In this document: positions 16,392 through 25,323 of the stretch, piece after piece | How the letters are laid out: each line of letters opens with the position of its first letter | Numbering within the stretch: position 1 is the stretch's first letter | DNA from: Embleya scabrispora | GTDB taxonomy: Bacteria; Actinomycetota; Actinomycetes; Streptomycetales; Streptomycetaceae | NCBI RefSeq assembly: GCF_002024165.1 | Contig: NZ_MWQN01000002.1 | Location: forward strand, 744,001-808,000 | Length of the DNA: 64,000 nt | Reading direction: 5' to 3' | Made by a program: the position numbers and the translations under genes | Notes under the pieces: model-generated | Database searches by the model: none | Told to the model about the DNA's origin: nothing | Seen by the model: the letters and a program-made list of their open reading frames with translations, nothing else

Positions 16392-17248
16392 GGGCGGGGT
16401 GCTCCGATCGGGTTGGGTACGGGGATCACGCCGCGGTCCACCAGGTGTCGGGCCAGCGGCGTGGCCAGTCGGATCGCCTCCTCGACGCCGGCCGCGCCGA
16501 GCCGGGTGACCGGGTCGGCGGCCAGGCGGTCGGTGGCGTGTTCGAGGTCGCGGCGCAGGGTGCCGCCGCTTCGGGTGAGTCGGGAGTCGCGGTCGAGCAG
16601 GCCCTTGGCGACCAGGCGCCGCCGGGCCGTCTCCCATTGCGCGTCGGTCCAGCCCCGGGTGCTCTGCAGCAGTTCGCGCGGGACGTTGCCGGTGGCGGCG
16701 TGGGTGAGGCCGGCTTCGAGGCCGGTGAGGCCGGCGTGCGCGACCGCGATCACGTGGCCGTCGCCGCGGTGTTCGCGCAGCACGGTGCTCGCCAGCCACA
16801 ACCGGCCGAGCACGCCGTCGGGACGCGGTACGCCCGACCACGCGGCGGCCAGCGCCCGACCCTCGTGGCCGCAGTCCTCGACGGCGGTCTCCAGGAGGTC
16901 GGTCAGCTGTTCCAGGTGCCGCGTGCCCACCGGCGGCAACACCCGGGACAGTGCCGTCTCCACCGCGCCGAGCCGGGTGTCCAGCACCTTCTCGGGCGTC
17001 GTGTACGCCCACGCGTCGGGCAGTGCGCGGGCCACGCGGGCGGGCGCGAACGCGAAGCACAGCGCGCTCGCCTCGGGGGCGCGGACCGGGCCGAGCGGGG
17101 CCAGGCGACCCGCGAAGTAGCCCATCCACCAGCCGATCAGGCCGAGCGCACGGGCCGCCTCCGCCGGTTCGGGTGCGAAGTAGGCGACCGCGTGCACGGG
17201 TTCGATCGCCTCCCAGAACCGCCGGGCAAGGGTGGGGGTGGGGGACAA
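16388..17248 (-). CDS. SCO6745-like helix-turn-helix protein
   Basis: A protein of about 286 residues that I match to the SCO6745 family, an actinobacterial family with a winged-helix-like C-terminal region and no assigned function. Recognisable stretches are FWEAIEPVHAVAYFAPEP at the N-terminus, IGWWMGYFAGRLAPLG, and GWTDAQWETARRRLVAKGLL, the HTH-like part. No ATG suits the beginning; the TTG at 17248 is my choice, 7 codons before the first conserved residues. Its last bases overlap the enoyl-CoA hydratase start. It is divergent from the MocR regulator, a plausible controller of this pair. Confidence 0.65.
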   Translation of the reverse strand: MSPTPTLARRFWEAIEPVHAVAYFAPEPAEAARALGLIGWWMGYFAGRLAPLGPVRAPEASALCFAFAPARVARALPDAWAYTTPEKVLDTRLGAVETALSRVLPPVGTRHLEQLTDLLETAVEDCGHEGRALAAAWSGVPRPDGVLGRLWLASTVLREHRGDGHVIAVAHAGLTGLEAGLTHAATGNVPRELLQSTRGWTDAQWETARRRLVAKGLLDRDSRLTRSGGTLRRDLEHATDRLAADPVTRLGAAGVEEAIRLATPLARHLVDRGVIPVPNPIGAPRP

Positions 17249-17367
17249 CGGCGGGGCCTTTCGTCGAATGCCGGAGGGCAGAGCCGGCAGGCAGAGGCAG
17301 CGGGCACGGGTCGGCCTGCACGGGTCGCATGACCCCGGGTCGCCCGCCGTGCCCACCAGCGTGCCCG

Positions 17368-17402
17368 TTGTCGCGTCACCGAGACAGTGCCAATCTGACC
17401 GA
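17368..17402 (+). promoter_or_regulatory. Leaderless promoter of the MocR gene
   Basis: TTGTCG at 17368-17373 and CAATCT at 17391-17396 are separated by 17 bp. The ATG at 17403 is 7 nt after the -10 box, so the transcript is probably leaderless. The same 154-nt gap must hold the reverse promoter of the SCO6745-like/enoyl-CoA hydratase pair, so MocR autoregulation could act on both. Confidence 0.5.
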
Positions 17403-18863
17403 ATGGACCAGGATTCCGAATGGTGGGTACGGATCGCCCTCGACGACTGGCGCTCCCGTGCCGGACCACGCCACCGGCGGATCACCGAGGCGCTGGCGGA
17501 GGCGATCGAGCGCGGCGTCGCCGGCACCGGCGCCCGGTTGCCCGCCGAACGCCCGCTCGCGGACGCCCTCGGGGTCGGCCGCGGCACCGTGGTGCGTGCC
17601 TACGAGACGCTGGCCGACGCGGGCCTGGTGTCCCGTCGCCAGGGCGCCGGCACCTTCGTCGAGCGCCGGCCCGGATGGAGCCGGCCCGCCGTCGCCGCGC
17701 CGGTCCGCCGCCTGGTGGCCGGCGACGAGGTGGTGGATCTGTCCCGGTCAGTGCCGGCCGGTACCGGCCACCTGCCGCCGGTGGACGACACGATCGCGCT
17801 GTCGGGTCGGAACGGTCACGGACGGCACCCCGGCGGCCTGCCCGAGTTGCGCGAGGCCCTGGCCGCGCACGTGACCGCGCACCTGGACCTGCCGACCACC
17901 GCCGAGCAGGTGATCGTGACCGCCGGCGCCCGGCACGCGCAGTCCCTGACGATCGCGGCGCTGGTCTCGCCCGGCCGCCCCGTGCTCACCGGCTGCCCGA
18001 CCACGCCCGGCCTCGCGGCCTCCGTCACCACCGCCGGGGGCCGCCCGATCGGCATCGGCGTGGACTCGTTCGGCCTGGACGTGTCCGCCGTCGAACGAGC
18101 CGCCGCGCGCCTGCACGCACCGCTGATCCTGGTCGCCTCCGCCGCCCACGACCCGACCGGCGCCCCGCTGTCCGCGCCCCGCCGCCGAGCCCTGCTCGCG
18201 GTGGCCCGCACGAGGAACGCGATCCTGCTCGAAAACCTCTCCGAAGCCGCCCTGGACCTCCCCGAGCCGTCCGACGGCCTCCCCACACACCCCGACGGCC
18301 TCCCCACATCCCGCGACGACCGCCTCGCGCCCCTTGCCGCCGCCGATGACGCGGTGATCGCCGTCGGGTCGATGTCGAAGATGTTCTGGGCCGGGTTGGG
18401 GGTCGGGTGGCTTCGGGTGCCGGACGCGCTTCGGGGCTACCTCGCGCAGACCGCCGCGGCCGCCGCCGCGGCGCCGAGTGTGCCCGCGCAGGTGGTGGCC
18501 GCCCGGCTTTTGCGCGCCGCCGATGCCGGCTGGCAGGAGGGGCTGCGCCGGACCCTGGCCGAGCGCCGCGACCTGCTGCTCGCCCTGCTGGCCGAGCAGT
18601 TGCCCGCCTGGCGGGTGACCGCGCCGCGCGCCGGCCTGTCGATGTGGGCCGAGTTGCCGGTCGCCGACAGTACGACCTTCGTCCATCTGGCCGCGCGCTA
18701 CGGCGTCCTGGTCGCCCCCGGCGCCGCCGCGTGTGTGGACGGTCGCCATCACCACGGCGTACGGCTGTCCTTCGCCGAGTCGGCCGACACCCTGCGAACC
18801 GCCGTCGACCGGCTGACCGCCGCGTGGGAGGAACACACCCGCCGACTGGCGGCCGGCCGCTGA
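17403..18863 (+). CDS. MocR/PdxR-type GntR-aminotransferase regulator
   Basis: A 486-residue fusion regulator: an N-terminal GntR winged helix (LPAERPLADALG then RGTVVRAYETLADAGLV, about residues 40-80) joined to a fold-type I aminotransferase domain (about 120-480). The PLP lysine is in VGSMSKMFWAGLGVGW. Such regulators sense PLP or an amine, often controlling vitamin B6 or GABA-type genes, but none of those is adjacent. A short 21-bp direct repeat (18271-18312) inserts a repeated D-G-L-P-T motif into a loop before the PLP lysine. It is divergent from the SCO6745-like/enoyl-CoA hydratase pair. Confidence 0.88.
   Translation: MDQDSEWWVRIALDDWRSRAGPRHRRITEALAEAIERGVAGTGARLPAERPLADALGVGRGTVVRAYETLADAGLVSRRQGAGTFVERRPGWSRPAVAAPVRRLVAGDEVVDLSRSVPAGTGHLPPVDDTIALSGRNGHGRHPGGLPELREALAAHVTAHLDLPTTAEQVIVTAGARHAQSLTIAALVSPGRPVLTGCPTTPGLAASVTTAGGRPIGIGVDSFGLDVSAVERAAARLHAPLILVASAAHDPTGAPLSAPRRRALLAVARTRNAILLENLSEAALDLPEPSDGLPTHPDGLPTSRDDRLAPLAAADDAVIAVGSMSKMFWAGLGVGWLRVPDALRGYLAQTAAAAAAAPSVPAQVVAARLLRAADAGWQEGLRRTLAERRDLLLALLAEQLPAWRVTAPRAGLSMWAELPVADSTTFVHLAARYGVLVAPGAAACVDGRHHHGVRLSFAESADTLRTAVDRLTAAWEEHTRRLAAGR
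18271..18312 (+). repeat. In-frame 21-bp direct repeat inside the MocR gene
   Basis: Two copies of ccgacggcctccccaca begin at 18271 and 18292. The 21-bp period keeps the reading frame and doubles a 7-residue segment (S/P-D-G-L-P-T-H/S), probably in a surface loop. Confidence 0.7.
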
Positions 18864-19097
18864 CCGCTCCGCGTCGTCCCGTCCGACTTCGCCGGCCGGC
18901 ACCCCACGCGCCCTTTCGCCTGGTAGGAGGCCGATGGGGGAGTGATCCCCGACCCGATCGGAGTGGTGTGACGCGGGTCACAGAGCCTTTCGAAATATCC
19001 GGGGACTTCCTGTCCGTTTAACCGAGCGGATCAACAATCGGGGAATTCCTCCCCGGTTACCCATCGGGTATCGGAAGACAAGGGAAGGAGCCGGATC

Positions 19098-19802
19098 ATG
19101 GGCAGCACGCTCACCGACCGCGTCACCGTCGTCGACGTCGTCGAGGATCGGGGTCCGAAGCTTCGTGCCGATGCCCGACGCAATCGCGAGCGGATCATCG
19201 CCGCGGCCCGCGAGATGTACGTCGAACACGGCGCCGAGGTGCCCTTCGACGAGGTCGCGCGGCGCGCGGGTGTCGGCAACGCGACCCTGTACCGCCACTT
19301 CGCCGACCGCGGCGAACTCGCCCACCGGGTGATCCTCTCCGTCCTGGAGCGCATCACCGAGCACGGCGAGCGCGCCGCGGCCGAGGAGCCGCAGGCCTTC
19401 ACGGCCCTGCGACGCTTCGCGCACGCCGCGACGGAGGAGCGGATCGGGGCGCTGTGCACGCTGATGTCCGACACCGTGGACAAGGCGCACCCCGAGCTGA
19501 TCGCGGCCCGGAACCGCATGGAGGACCTGGTCGAGTCGTTGATGGCACGCTCTCGCGCCGAGGGCCTGCTGCGCGGCGACATCGGCTCGGGTGACCTGCT
19601 GGTCGCGATCACCCAACTCACCCGACCGCTGCCCGGGATGGGCGGCTGCGGGGCGAACGACGCCTTCGCACACCGGCACCTCGACGTGCTGCTCGACGGC
19701 CTGCGCGTGGCGGATCCCACTCCGCTGTCCGGCGCCGTCGTGACGATCCGAGACCTGGAACACCTGAAGAAGGAGGGCGAGGCCCGGCCGACCCGGTCCT
19801 GA
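19098..19802 (+). CDS. TetR-family regulator
   Basis: A 234-residue repressor with an N-terminal HTH: RIIAAAREMYVEHG, then VPFDEVARRAGVGNATLYRH (about residues 46-65). The C-terminal region matches the TetR group with a conserved end that often neighbours exporters. An AAGGGAAGGAG run lies before the ATG. It stands 181 nt upstream of a DHA2 exporter on the same strand, the usual layout of a local, ligand-released repressor. The target is inferred from position only. Confidence 0.87.
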   Translation: MGSTLTDRVTVVDVVEDRGPKLRADARRNRERIIAAAREMYVEHGAEVPFDEVARRAGVGNATLYRHFADRGELAHRVILSVLERITEHGERAAAEEPQAFTALRRFAHAATEERIGALCTLMSDTVDKAHPELIAARNRMEDLVESLMARSRAEGLLRGDIGSGDLLVAITQLTRPLPGMGGCGANDAFAHRHLDVLLDGLRVADPTPLSGAVVTIRDLEHLKKEGEARPTRS

Positions 19803-19983
19803 CGTGCCCCAGCAACTCCCGCGTGTCCCCGACCGCCTCGTGTCCGCCCCGCGGCCGCGTACCCAACGCCCTTACCGCACGAACCGCTAACGAACGTCGC
19901 ACCTGCCGCTCGCCTCCTCCGCGCGAGCGAGGGCGCGCACCGTCCATTCCGCGACGCCCACCGTCGCGTCACACCCCCCAAGA

Positions 19984-21531
19984 GTGAGTACCTCCATGTC
20001 TCAAACCGCTCCGGCCGTGTCCGCCGCCCCCGATTCCAGGCGCTGGAAAGCGCTCATCTTCATCGCCATCGCCCAGCTGATGGTCGTCCTCGACGGCACC
20101 ATCGTGAACATCGCGCTGCCGTCCGCCCAGACCGATCTGGGCATCTCCGACGGCAACAAGCAATGGGTGATCACCGCGTACGCCCTCGCCTTCGGCGGTC
20201 TGCTGCTGTTCGGCGGCCGGATCGCCGACCTGTGGGGTCGGCGTCGCACCTTCATCGTCGGCCTGATCGGGTTCGCCGCGGCCTCCGCGCTGGGCGGCAT
20301 AGCCCAGAACACCGGTCTGCTCCTCGGCGCCCGCGCGCTCCAGGGTGTCTTCGGCGCGCTGCTCGCCCCGTCCGCACTGTCCCTGCTCGCGGTGATGTTC
20401 ACCGACGCCAAGGAACGTGCCAAGGCGTTCGGCATCTTCGGCGCGATCGCCGGTGGTGGCGGCGCGGTCGGCCTGATCCTGGGCGGCGTGCTCACCGAGT
20501 ACATGAACTGGCGCTGGACGTTCTTCGTCAACATCCCGTTCGCCGTGATCGCCGCGACCGGTGCGGTCATGGTCGTCCGCGAGCCCGCCGGCGCCCGCAA
20601 CCGTTCGCCGCTGGACATCCCCGGCGTGCTGCTGTCCTCGCTCGGACTGGGCACCCTGGTGTACGCCTTCACCCGGGCCGAAAGCCACGGCTGGGCCGCG
20701 GGCAGCACGATCGGCCTGTTCGTCGCCGCCGCGGTGCTGCTCCTGGCGTTCGTCGCGGTGGAGGCGCGGGTCAAGGCCCCGCTGCTGCCGCTGCGGGTGC
20801 TCGCCGAGCGCAACCGGGCCGGCATCTACCTCTCGCTCGGCCTCGCGATCATCGCGATGTTCGGCATGTTCCTGTTCCTCACCTACTACCTCCAGATCGT
20901 CAAGGGCTTCTCGCCGGTCAAGACCGGCCTGGCGTTCCTGCCGATGATCGCGGGCATGATCACCGGCTCCACCCAGATCGGCGCGCGGCTGATGACCCGG
21001 GTGCCGGCCCGATTCCTGATGGGTCCGGGCTTCCTGACGGCGGGCGTCGGCATGCTGATGCTGACGCAGATCGAGGTCGGCAGCTCCTACGCGGGGCTGA
21101 TCCTGCCCGCGCAGATCCTGCTCGGCCTGGGCATGGGCACCGCGTTCATGCCGGCGATGAGCCTGGCCACCTACGGTGTGCAGCCTCGGGACGCGGGCGT
21201 CGCCTCGGCGATGGTCAACACCTCGCAGCAGGTCGGCGGCGCGATCGGCACGGCGCTGCTGAACACCATCGCGGCGAGCGCGACCACGTCCTACGTGGCC
21301 TCGCACGCGGTCGGCTCCGGCGGCCTGGACCAGCTGAAGATGCAGGCCATGGTGCACGGCTACGCCACCGCCATCTGGTGGGCGGTCGGAATCCTGGCGC
21401 TGGCGTCGACGATCGCGTTCACGTTCATCACCGTCGGGCACGGCGACAGCAAGCCGGTCGCGTCGGGCGGCAAGGACGGGGAAGCGGACGCGGACGTCGA
21501 CGAACTCGCGGTGCCGGTGCTGGTGCACTGA
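19984..21531 (+). CDS. DHA2-family (EmrB/QacA-like) MFS drug exporter
   Basis: A 515-residue proton-driven multidrug exporter with about 14 membrane helices. Diagnostic stretches are MVVLDGTIVNIALPSAQ in the first helix (motif D1 of DHA2 proteins), GGRIADLWGRRRTF (the A-motif loop after helix 2), and GGGGAVGLILGGVLTEY (motif C, typical of antiporters). It ends in a short acidic cytoplasmic tail. Two starts are possible, GTG 19984 or ATG 19996, neither with a strong ribosome site. A 16-bp hairpin after the stop ends the transcript. It is probably controlled by the TetR gene just upstream. Confidence 0.9.
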   Translation: MSTSMSQTAPAVSAAPDSRRWKALIFIAIAQLMVVLDGTIVNIALPSAQTDLGISDGNKQWVITAYALAFGGLLLFGGRIADLWGRRRTFIVGLIGFAAASALGGIAQNTGLLLGARALQGVFGALLAPSALSLLAVMFTDAKERAKAFGIFGAIAGGGGAVGLILGGVLTEYMNWRWTFFVNIPFAVIAATGAVMVVREPAGARNRSPLDIPGVLLSSLGLGTLVYAFTRAESHGWAAGSTIGLFVAAAVLLLAFVAVEARVKAPLLPLRVLAERNRAGIYLSLGLAIIAMFGMFLFLTYYLQIVKGFSPVKTGLAFLPMIAGMITGSTQIGARLMTRVPARFLMGPGFLTAGVGMLMLTQIEVGSSYAGLILPAQILLGLGMGTAFMPAMSLATYGVQPRDAGVASAMVNTSQQVGGAIGTALLNTIAASATTSYVASHAVGSGGLDQLKMQAMVHGYATAIWWAVGILALASTIAFTFITVGHGDSKPVASGGKDGEADADVDELAVPVLVH

Positions 21532-21564
21532 TCCCGCGCGGTACGTGAGCCGCGGTACGCAGCA

Positions 21565-21599
21565 GAGGGCCCCATCGCCGAATCGGCGGTGGGGCCCTC
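21565..21599 (+). terminator. Terminator hairpin after the exporter gene
   Basis: A 16-bp stem with one G-T pair (21565-21580 with 21584-21599) and a 3-nt AAT loop lies about 30 nt after the DHA2 exporter stop. Confidence 0.75.
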
Positions 21600-21680
21600 G
21601 TCGTTCATGGTCGGGGCGGTCGCCGTTCGGAGGTGGGCGTGGTCGCGGATGTGGCGGGTCGGTACAGCTCACGGCCCCCT

Positions 21681-21770
21681 GGGGGTGGGGGCAGGCCCAC
21701 CCCCGTTCGGGCCGCCTTCCCCATGTTCCGGGGCGTCTCGGCTCCGTAGCGTTTCGGACATCGAATCCGA
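21681..21770 (+). promoter_or_regulatory. Upstream region of the ABC pair: hairpin, -10 box and palindrome
   Basis: A 9-bp hairpin (21681-21689 with 21696-21704) is followed by a TAGCGT -10-like hexamer at 21747-21752. An interrupted palindrome TCGGA-N7-TCCGA at 21754-21770 would lie at about the transcription start and could be an operator. No regulator gene is adjacent. Confidence 0.35.
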
Positions 21771-21795
21771 TGCTCATTTCTTTGCGGGAGGCACC

Positions 21796-22668
21796 ATGTT
21801 CGGGCGAGGCAAGCGAGGCGACCGGCGGGCGCGGACGGGACCCGTCGTACCTCCCCGCCCGGATCACGACACGTTCGGCGCGCCGTCGAACCCGTTGCAC
21901 ACCCCCCGCACCCACCACACCTCCGCCGTCCGGCTCGAAGGGGTCGCCAAGGCCTACGGGCGCGGTGCCGAAGCGGTGCACGCACTGCGCGGGGTCGACC
22001 TCGACATCCCCCGGGGCACCTTCACCGCGGTCATGGGCCCCTCCGGATCCGGCAAGAGCACCTTCCTGCACTGCGCCGCCGGCCTCGACAAGCCCGACGC
22101 GGGGCGGGTCCTGCTGGGGGCCGACGACCTCACCGCGATGAACGAGAACCAGCTCACCCGGCTGCGCCGGACCCGGCTCGGCTTCGTGTTCCAGGCGTTC
22201 AACCTGCTGCCCTCGCTGACCGTGGAGAAGAACGTCCTGCTCCCGCTGCGGCTCGCGGGGCAGCGGCCGGAACGCGGCCGGGCCGCCGAGGTGTTGGGCA
22301 TGGTCGGACTGCACGAGCACGCCGGCCGCCGGCCCGCGCAGTTGTCCGGTGGTCAGCAGCAGCGGGTGGCGATCGCCCGTGCCCTGGTCACCCGGCCCGA
22401 CGTGCTGTTCGCGGACGAGCCGACCGGCGCGCTGGACACCACCACCGCCGCCGAGGTGCTGGCGCTGCTGCGCCGGGCCGTCGACGACACCGGGGCCACC
22501 GTCGTGATGGTCACCCACGACCCGGTCGCCGCCTCCTACGCGGACCGGGTGGTCTTCCTGGCCGAGGGCAACCTCGCCGGCCACCTCCACGCGCCCACCC
22601 CCGAGGCGGTCGCGGCCCGGATGGTCGGCCTGTCCCAGCCCGCCCGCGCCCAGGGGCGGGCCGCCTGA
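21796..22668 (+). CDS. ABC transporter ATP-binding protein, MacB/LolD type
   Basis: A 290-residue ATPase partner of an FtsX-like permease. Motifs: Walker [10 protein letters not shown] (about residues 81-89), Q-loop [10 protein letters not shown], signature [15 protein letters not shown], Walker [13 protein letters not shown], and switch His in VMVTHDP. The N-terminus has an extra basic tail of about 45 residues compared with LolD-like proteins. ATG 21796 has GGGAGG 5 nt upstream. The stop TGA overlaps the permease ATG by one base, so the two are translationally coupled. Confidence 0.9.
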   Translation: MFGRGKRGDRRARTGPVVPPRPDHDTFGAPSNPLHTPRTHHTSAVRLEGVAKAYGRGAEAVHALRGVDLDIPRGTFTAVMGPSGSGKSTFLHCAAGLDKPDAGRVLLGADDLTAMNENQLTRLRRTRLGFVFQAFNLLPSLTVEKNVLLPLRLAGQRPERGRAAEVLGMVGLHEHAGRRPAQLSGGQQQRVAIARALVTRPDVLFADEPTGALDTTTAAEVLALLRRAVDDTGATVVMVTHDPVAASYADRVVFLAEGNLAGHLHAPTPEAVAARMVGLSQPARAQGRAA

Positions 22669-25211
22669 TGGGCCGCCCCAACGGGCTCGCCCGCACCTCC
22701 GTACGCTTTCGGCCCGCCTCGTTCGCCGGTTCGTTCGTCGCCCTGCTGTTCGCCGCCATGCTCGTCACGATGTGCGGGATCTTCCTGGAGAGCGGAATCC
22801 GCGCCCACGTGCCGGCCGGCCGCTACGCCGACACCCCCATCGTGGTCGCCGGGCCGAACAGCACGAGCAAGACCTTCGGCAGCGGCGAGGACAAGGAGAA
22901 CGTGAAGGTCGCGCTGCCCGAGCGGGCCCGCGTCGACGCCGGGCTCGCCGCCCGGATCGCGGCCGTGCCCGGTGTCGCCACGGTCCTGCCCGACCTGACC
23001 TTCCCCGCCCAGACCCCCACCGCCGTACTCGACGCGCACCCCTGGTCCGCCGCGCGCCTGGCCGGCACCCCGCACGACGGTGCCGCGCCGCGGCCCGGCG
23101 AAGTCGTACTGACCACCGACGCCGCGCACCGGATCGGCGCGGGCGCGAGCGCCGGCGGCACGGTCCGGGTGACCACGCCCGCCGGCGAGGTCCCGCTGCG
23201 CGTGTCGGCCGTACTCCCCGGCTCCGGCGCCCGGCTCTACGTCGCCGACACCGAGGCCGCGCGCCTGGCGGGCAACCCCGACAAGGTGACCGCGTTCGGT
23301 GTACTGCTCAAGGACCACACCTCGACCGGCAAGGTCGCCGGCGAGTTGCGCAAGGCGCTGAAGGGCACCGGCGCCGAGGTCCGCACCGGCGACGGGCGCG
23401 GCGAGGTGGAACACCCCGGCCTGGGCACCACCAAGGAACTGCTCATCGCCGTCGGCGCGTCCTTCGGCGGCATCGTCGCCGCGGTCGCCGTGTTCGTCGT
23501 GGCCGGCTCCACCTCGCTGTCCGTGGCCCAGCGGCGCCGCGACTTCGCCCTGCTGCGCGCGGTCGGCGCCACCCCCTGGCAGATCCGCCGGATGATCGCC
23601 ACCGAGACCGCGATGGTCTCCCTGCTCGCCGGCCTGATCGGCGTGTTCCCCGGGACGCTGCTCGCCCACTGGTGGTTCGACACCATGGTCGGCCGCGGCA
23701 TGATCGAGGACGGCGTCACCCTCGCCGTCGGCCCGGTCCCGATGCTGGTCGCGGTCGGCGCGGGCCTGCTCTCCGCGCTGCTCGCCGGCCTGATGGCGGC
23801 GCGTGCCAGTGCGCGGACCAAGCCGACCGAGGCGCTGGGCGAGGCGGGCGTGGAGCGGGCCCGGGTCGGCTGGGTCCGGCTGGTCCTGGGCCTCGTCGCG
23901 CTGGCCGGCGGCGGGGTGCTCTCCGCCATCGCCATGAAGGCCACCGGCGACCAGGCCGTCGGCGCCGCGGGCGGCGTGATCATGCTGTTCATGCTCGGCG
24001 TCGGACTCCTCGGCCCGCTGCTCGCCCACCTGTTCGTCCACGCGAGCGGATTCCTGCTGCGCCTGTTCGGCGCCCCCGGGCGGCTCGCCTTCGACAACGC
24101 CCGCAGCAACTCGCGCCGACTCGCCTCGGCGATCACCCCGATCACCCTCACCGTCGCCTTCGCGACCACGCTGATGTTCATGTTCGCCGCGCAGGACCAT
24201 CACAGCGAGAAGCAGTCCAAGGCCGCGCTGACCGCCGACCGGGTGATCGGCGGACCCGGATTCCCGGCCGGCACCACCACCGAGATCGCCCGCGTGCCCG
24301 GAGTCGCCGCGGTGACCTCCGTACTGACCACCAACGTGGTCATGGCCGGCTCCGACGATTTGCAGAAGTACGCGACCCAGGCCGTCGGCGGCACCGACAC
24401 CGACCTGGCCCGCGTGCTCGACCTGGGTGTCCGCTCGGGCAGCACCGACGCACTGCGCCCCGGCGCCGCGCAGCCGCCCGGCGGCGCGGTGGCGATGGAC
24501 CGGTTCACCGCCGACACGGTCAAGGCCCGGCTCGGCAAGCCGATCGAGATCCGCCTCGGCGACGGCACCCGGATCAAGCCGACCCTGGTCGCCACCTACG
24601 ACCGCGGCCTCGGTACCGCCGCCGTCACCCTCCCGCGCGCCACCGTGGAACACCACGTCGACGCCGCCCTGGACACCCGCCTGCTGGTACGCCTCGCCGA
24701 CCGGGCCGACCCGGCCGCCGTGGATGCCGCACTCGCCAAGGTCGCGCAGGCCCACCCCGACACCCGGGTCTCCGACCGGGCCGGCTACGCCGCGGAACGC
24801 AACCAGGACCTCGAGACCAACAAGTGGACCAACCAGGTGATGCTGGTCGTCCTCGCGGGCTTCGCGACCATCGCCGCGGTCAACACGATGATCGTGTCCA
24901 CCGCCGCCCGGCGCCGCGAACTCGGCCTGATGCGGATGATCGGCAGCACCCGCTCCCAGGTCCGCGCGGTCGTCCGCGGCGAAGCCGCCCTGGTCGGGGT
25001 GATCGGGCTCGCCCTCGGCCTGACCATCGCGATGATCACCCTCGTCCCGTTCGGCAAGGGCGCGTTCGGCGAGAGCACCCCCTACGTCCCGATCCCGCCG
25101 CTCCTCGGGATCAGCGCCGCCGCGCTGCTCCTGGCGCCGCTGTCGGTCGCCCCGATCACCCGACGGCTCCTGCGCGTCGAACCCATCGACGCGGTGGGCG
25201 CGAAGGAATAG
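22668..25211 (+). CDS. FtsX-like ABC permease (two FtsX domains)
   Basis: An 847-residue membrane protein of the MacB/FtsX type. Layout: one N-terminal helix (about residues 18-38), a large extracellular region, three helices around residues 263-385 with the FtsX signature AQRRRDFALLRAVGATPWQIRR, a second set starting near 410, another extracellular region, and a C-terminal three-helix FtsX domain with AARRRELGLMRMIGSTRSQVR. These mechanotransducing ABC systems export peptides or act on envelope processes. It is coupled to the ATPase gene, and a strong hairpin follows it. The absence of a regulator or two-component system nearby leaves the cargo open. Confidence 0.88.
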   Translation: MGRPNGLARTSVRFRPASFAGSFVALLFAAMLVTMCGIFLESGIRAHVPAGRYADTPIVVAGPNSTSKTFGSGEDKENVKVALPERARVDAGLAARIAAVPGVATVLPDLTFPAQTPTAVLDAHPWSAARLAGTPHDGAAPRPGEVVLTTDAAHRIGAGASAGGTVRVTTPAGEVPLRVSAVLPGSGARLYVADTEAARLAGNPDKVTAFGVLLKDHTSTGKVAGELRKALKGTGAEVRTGDGRGEVEHPGLGTTKELLIAVGASFGGIVAAVAVFVVAGSTSLSVAQRRRDFALLRAVGATPWQIRRMIATETAMVSLLAGLIGVFPGTLLAHWWFDTMVGRGMIEDGVTLAVGPVPMLVAVGAGLLSALLAGLMAARASARTKPTEALGEAGVERARVGWVRLVLGLVALAGGGVLSAIAMKATGDQAVGAAGGVIMLFMLGVGLLGPLLAHLFVHASGFLLRLFGAPGRLAFDNARSNSRRLASAITPITLTVAFATTLMFMFAAQDHHSEKQSKAALTADRVIGGPGFPAGTTTEIARVPGVAAVTSVLTTNVVMAGSDDLQKYATQAVGGTDTDLARVLDLGVRSGSTDALRPGAAQPPGGAVAMDRFTADTVKARLGKPIEIRLGDGTRIKPTLVATYDRGLGTAAVTLPRATVEHHVDAALDTRLLVRLADRADPAAVDAALAKVAQAHPDTRVSDRAGYAAERNQDLETNKWTNQVMLVVLAGFATIAAVNTMIVSTAARRRELGLMRMIGSTRSQVRAVVRGEAALVGVIGLALGLTIAMITLVPFGKGAFGESTPYVPIPPLLGISAAALLLAPLSVAPITRRLLRVEPIDAVGAKE

Positions 25212-25228
25212 CCGGGAAACCACACACA

Positions 25229-25266
25229 GGCCGAGGGGAGCACCGCACCCGGTGCTCCCCTCGGCC
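25229..25266. terminator. 16-bp terminator stem-loop
   Basis: A perfect 16-bp inverted repeat (25229-25244 with 25251-25266) with a 6-nt loop lies directly after the permease stop. Confidence 0.85.
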
Positions 25267-25295
25267 GTGATCGGCGCCCCTCGTCACCTCTGCCG

Positions 25296-25323
25296 GACCA
25301 CCCGGGATTGCCCCCGGGTGGTC
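25296..25323. terminator. 11-bp stem-loop for the facing gene
   Basis: A perfect 11-bp inverted repeat (25296-25306 with 25313-25323) with a 6-nt loop overlaps the stop of the reverse-strand beta-propeller gene. Together with the hairpin at 25229 it separates two convergent operons. Confidence 0.65.

Noticed and set aside
19969-22590. An 873-codon reverse-strand frame across the MFS and ABC genes
   Set aside because: It is a mirror of third-position G/C bias; both forward genes have full family motifs and the reverse translation has none.
22536-25223. An 895-codon reverse frame opposite the FtsX-like permease
   Set aside because: Low-complexity Gly/Asp/Arg/His translation with no domain; the forward permease is unambiguous.
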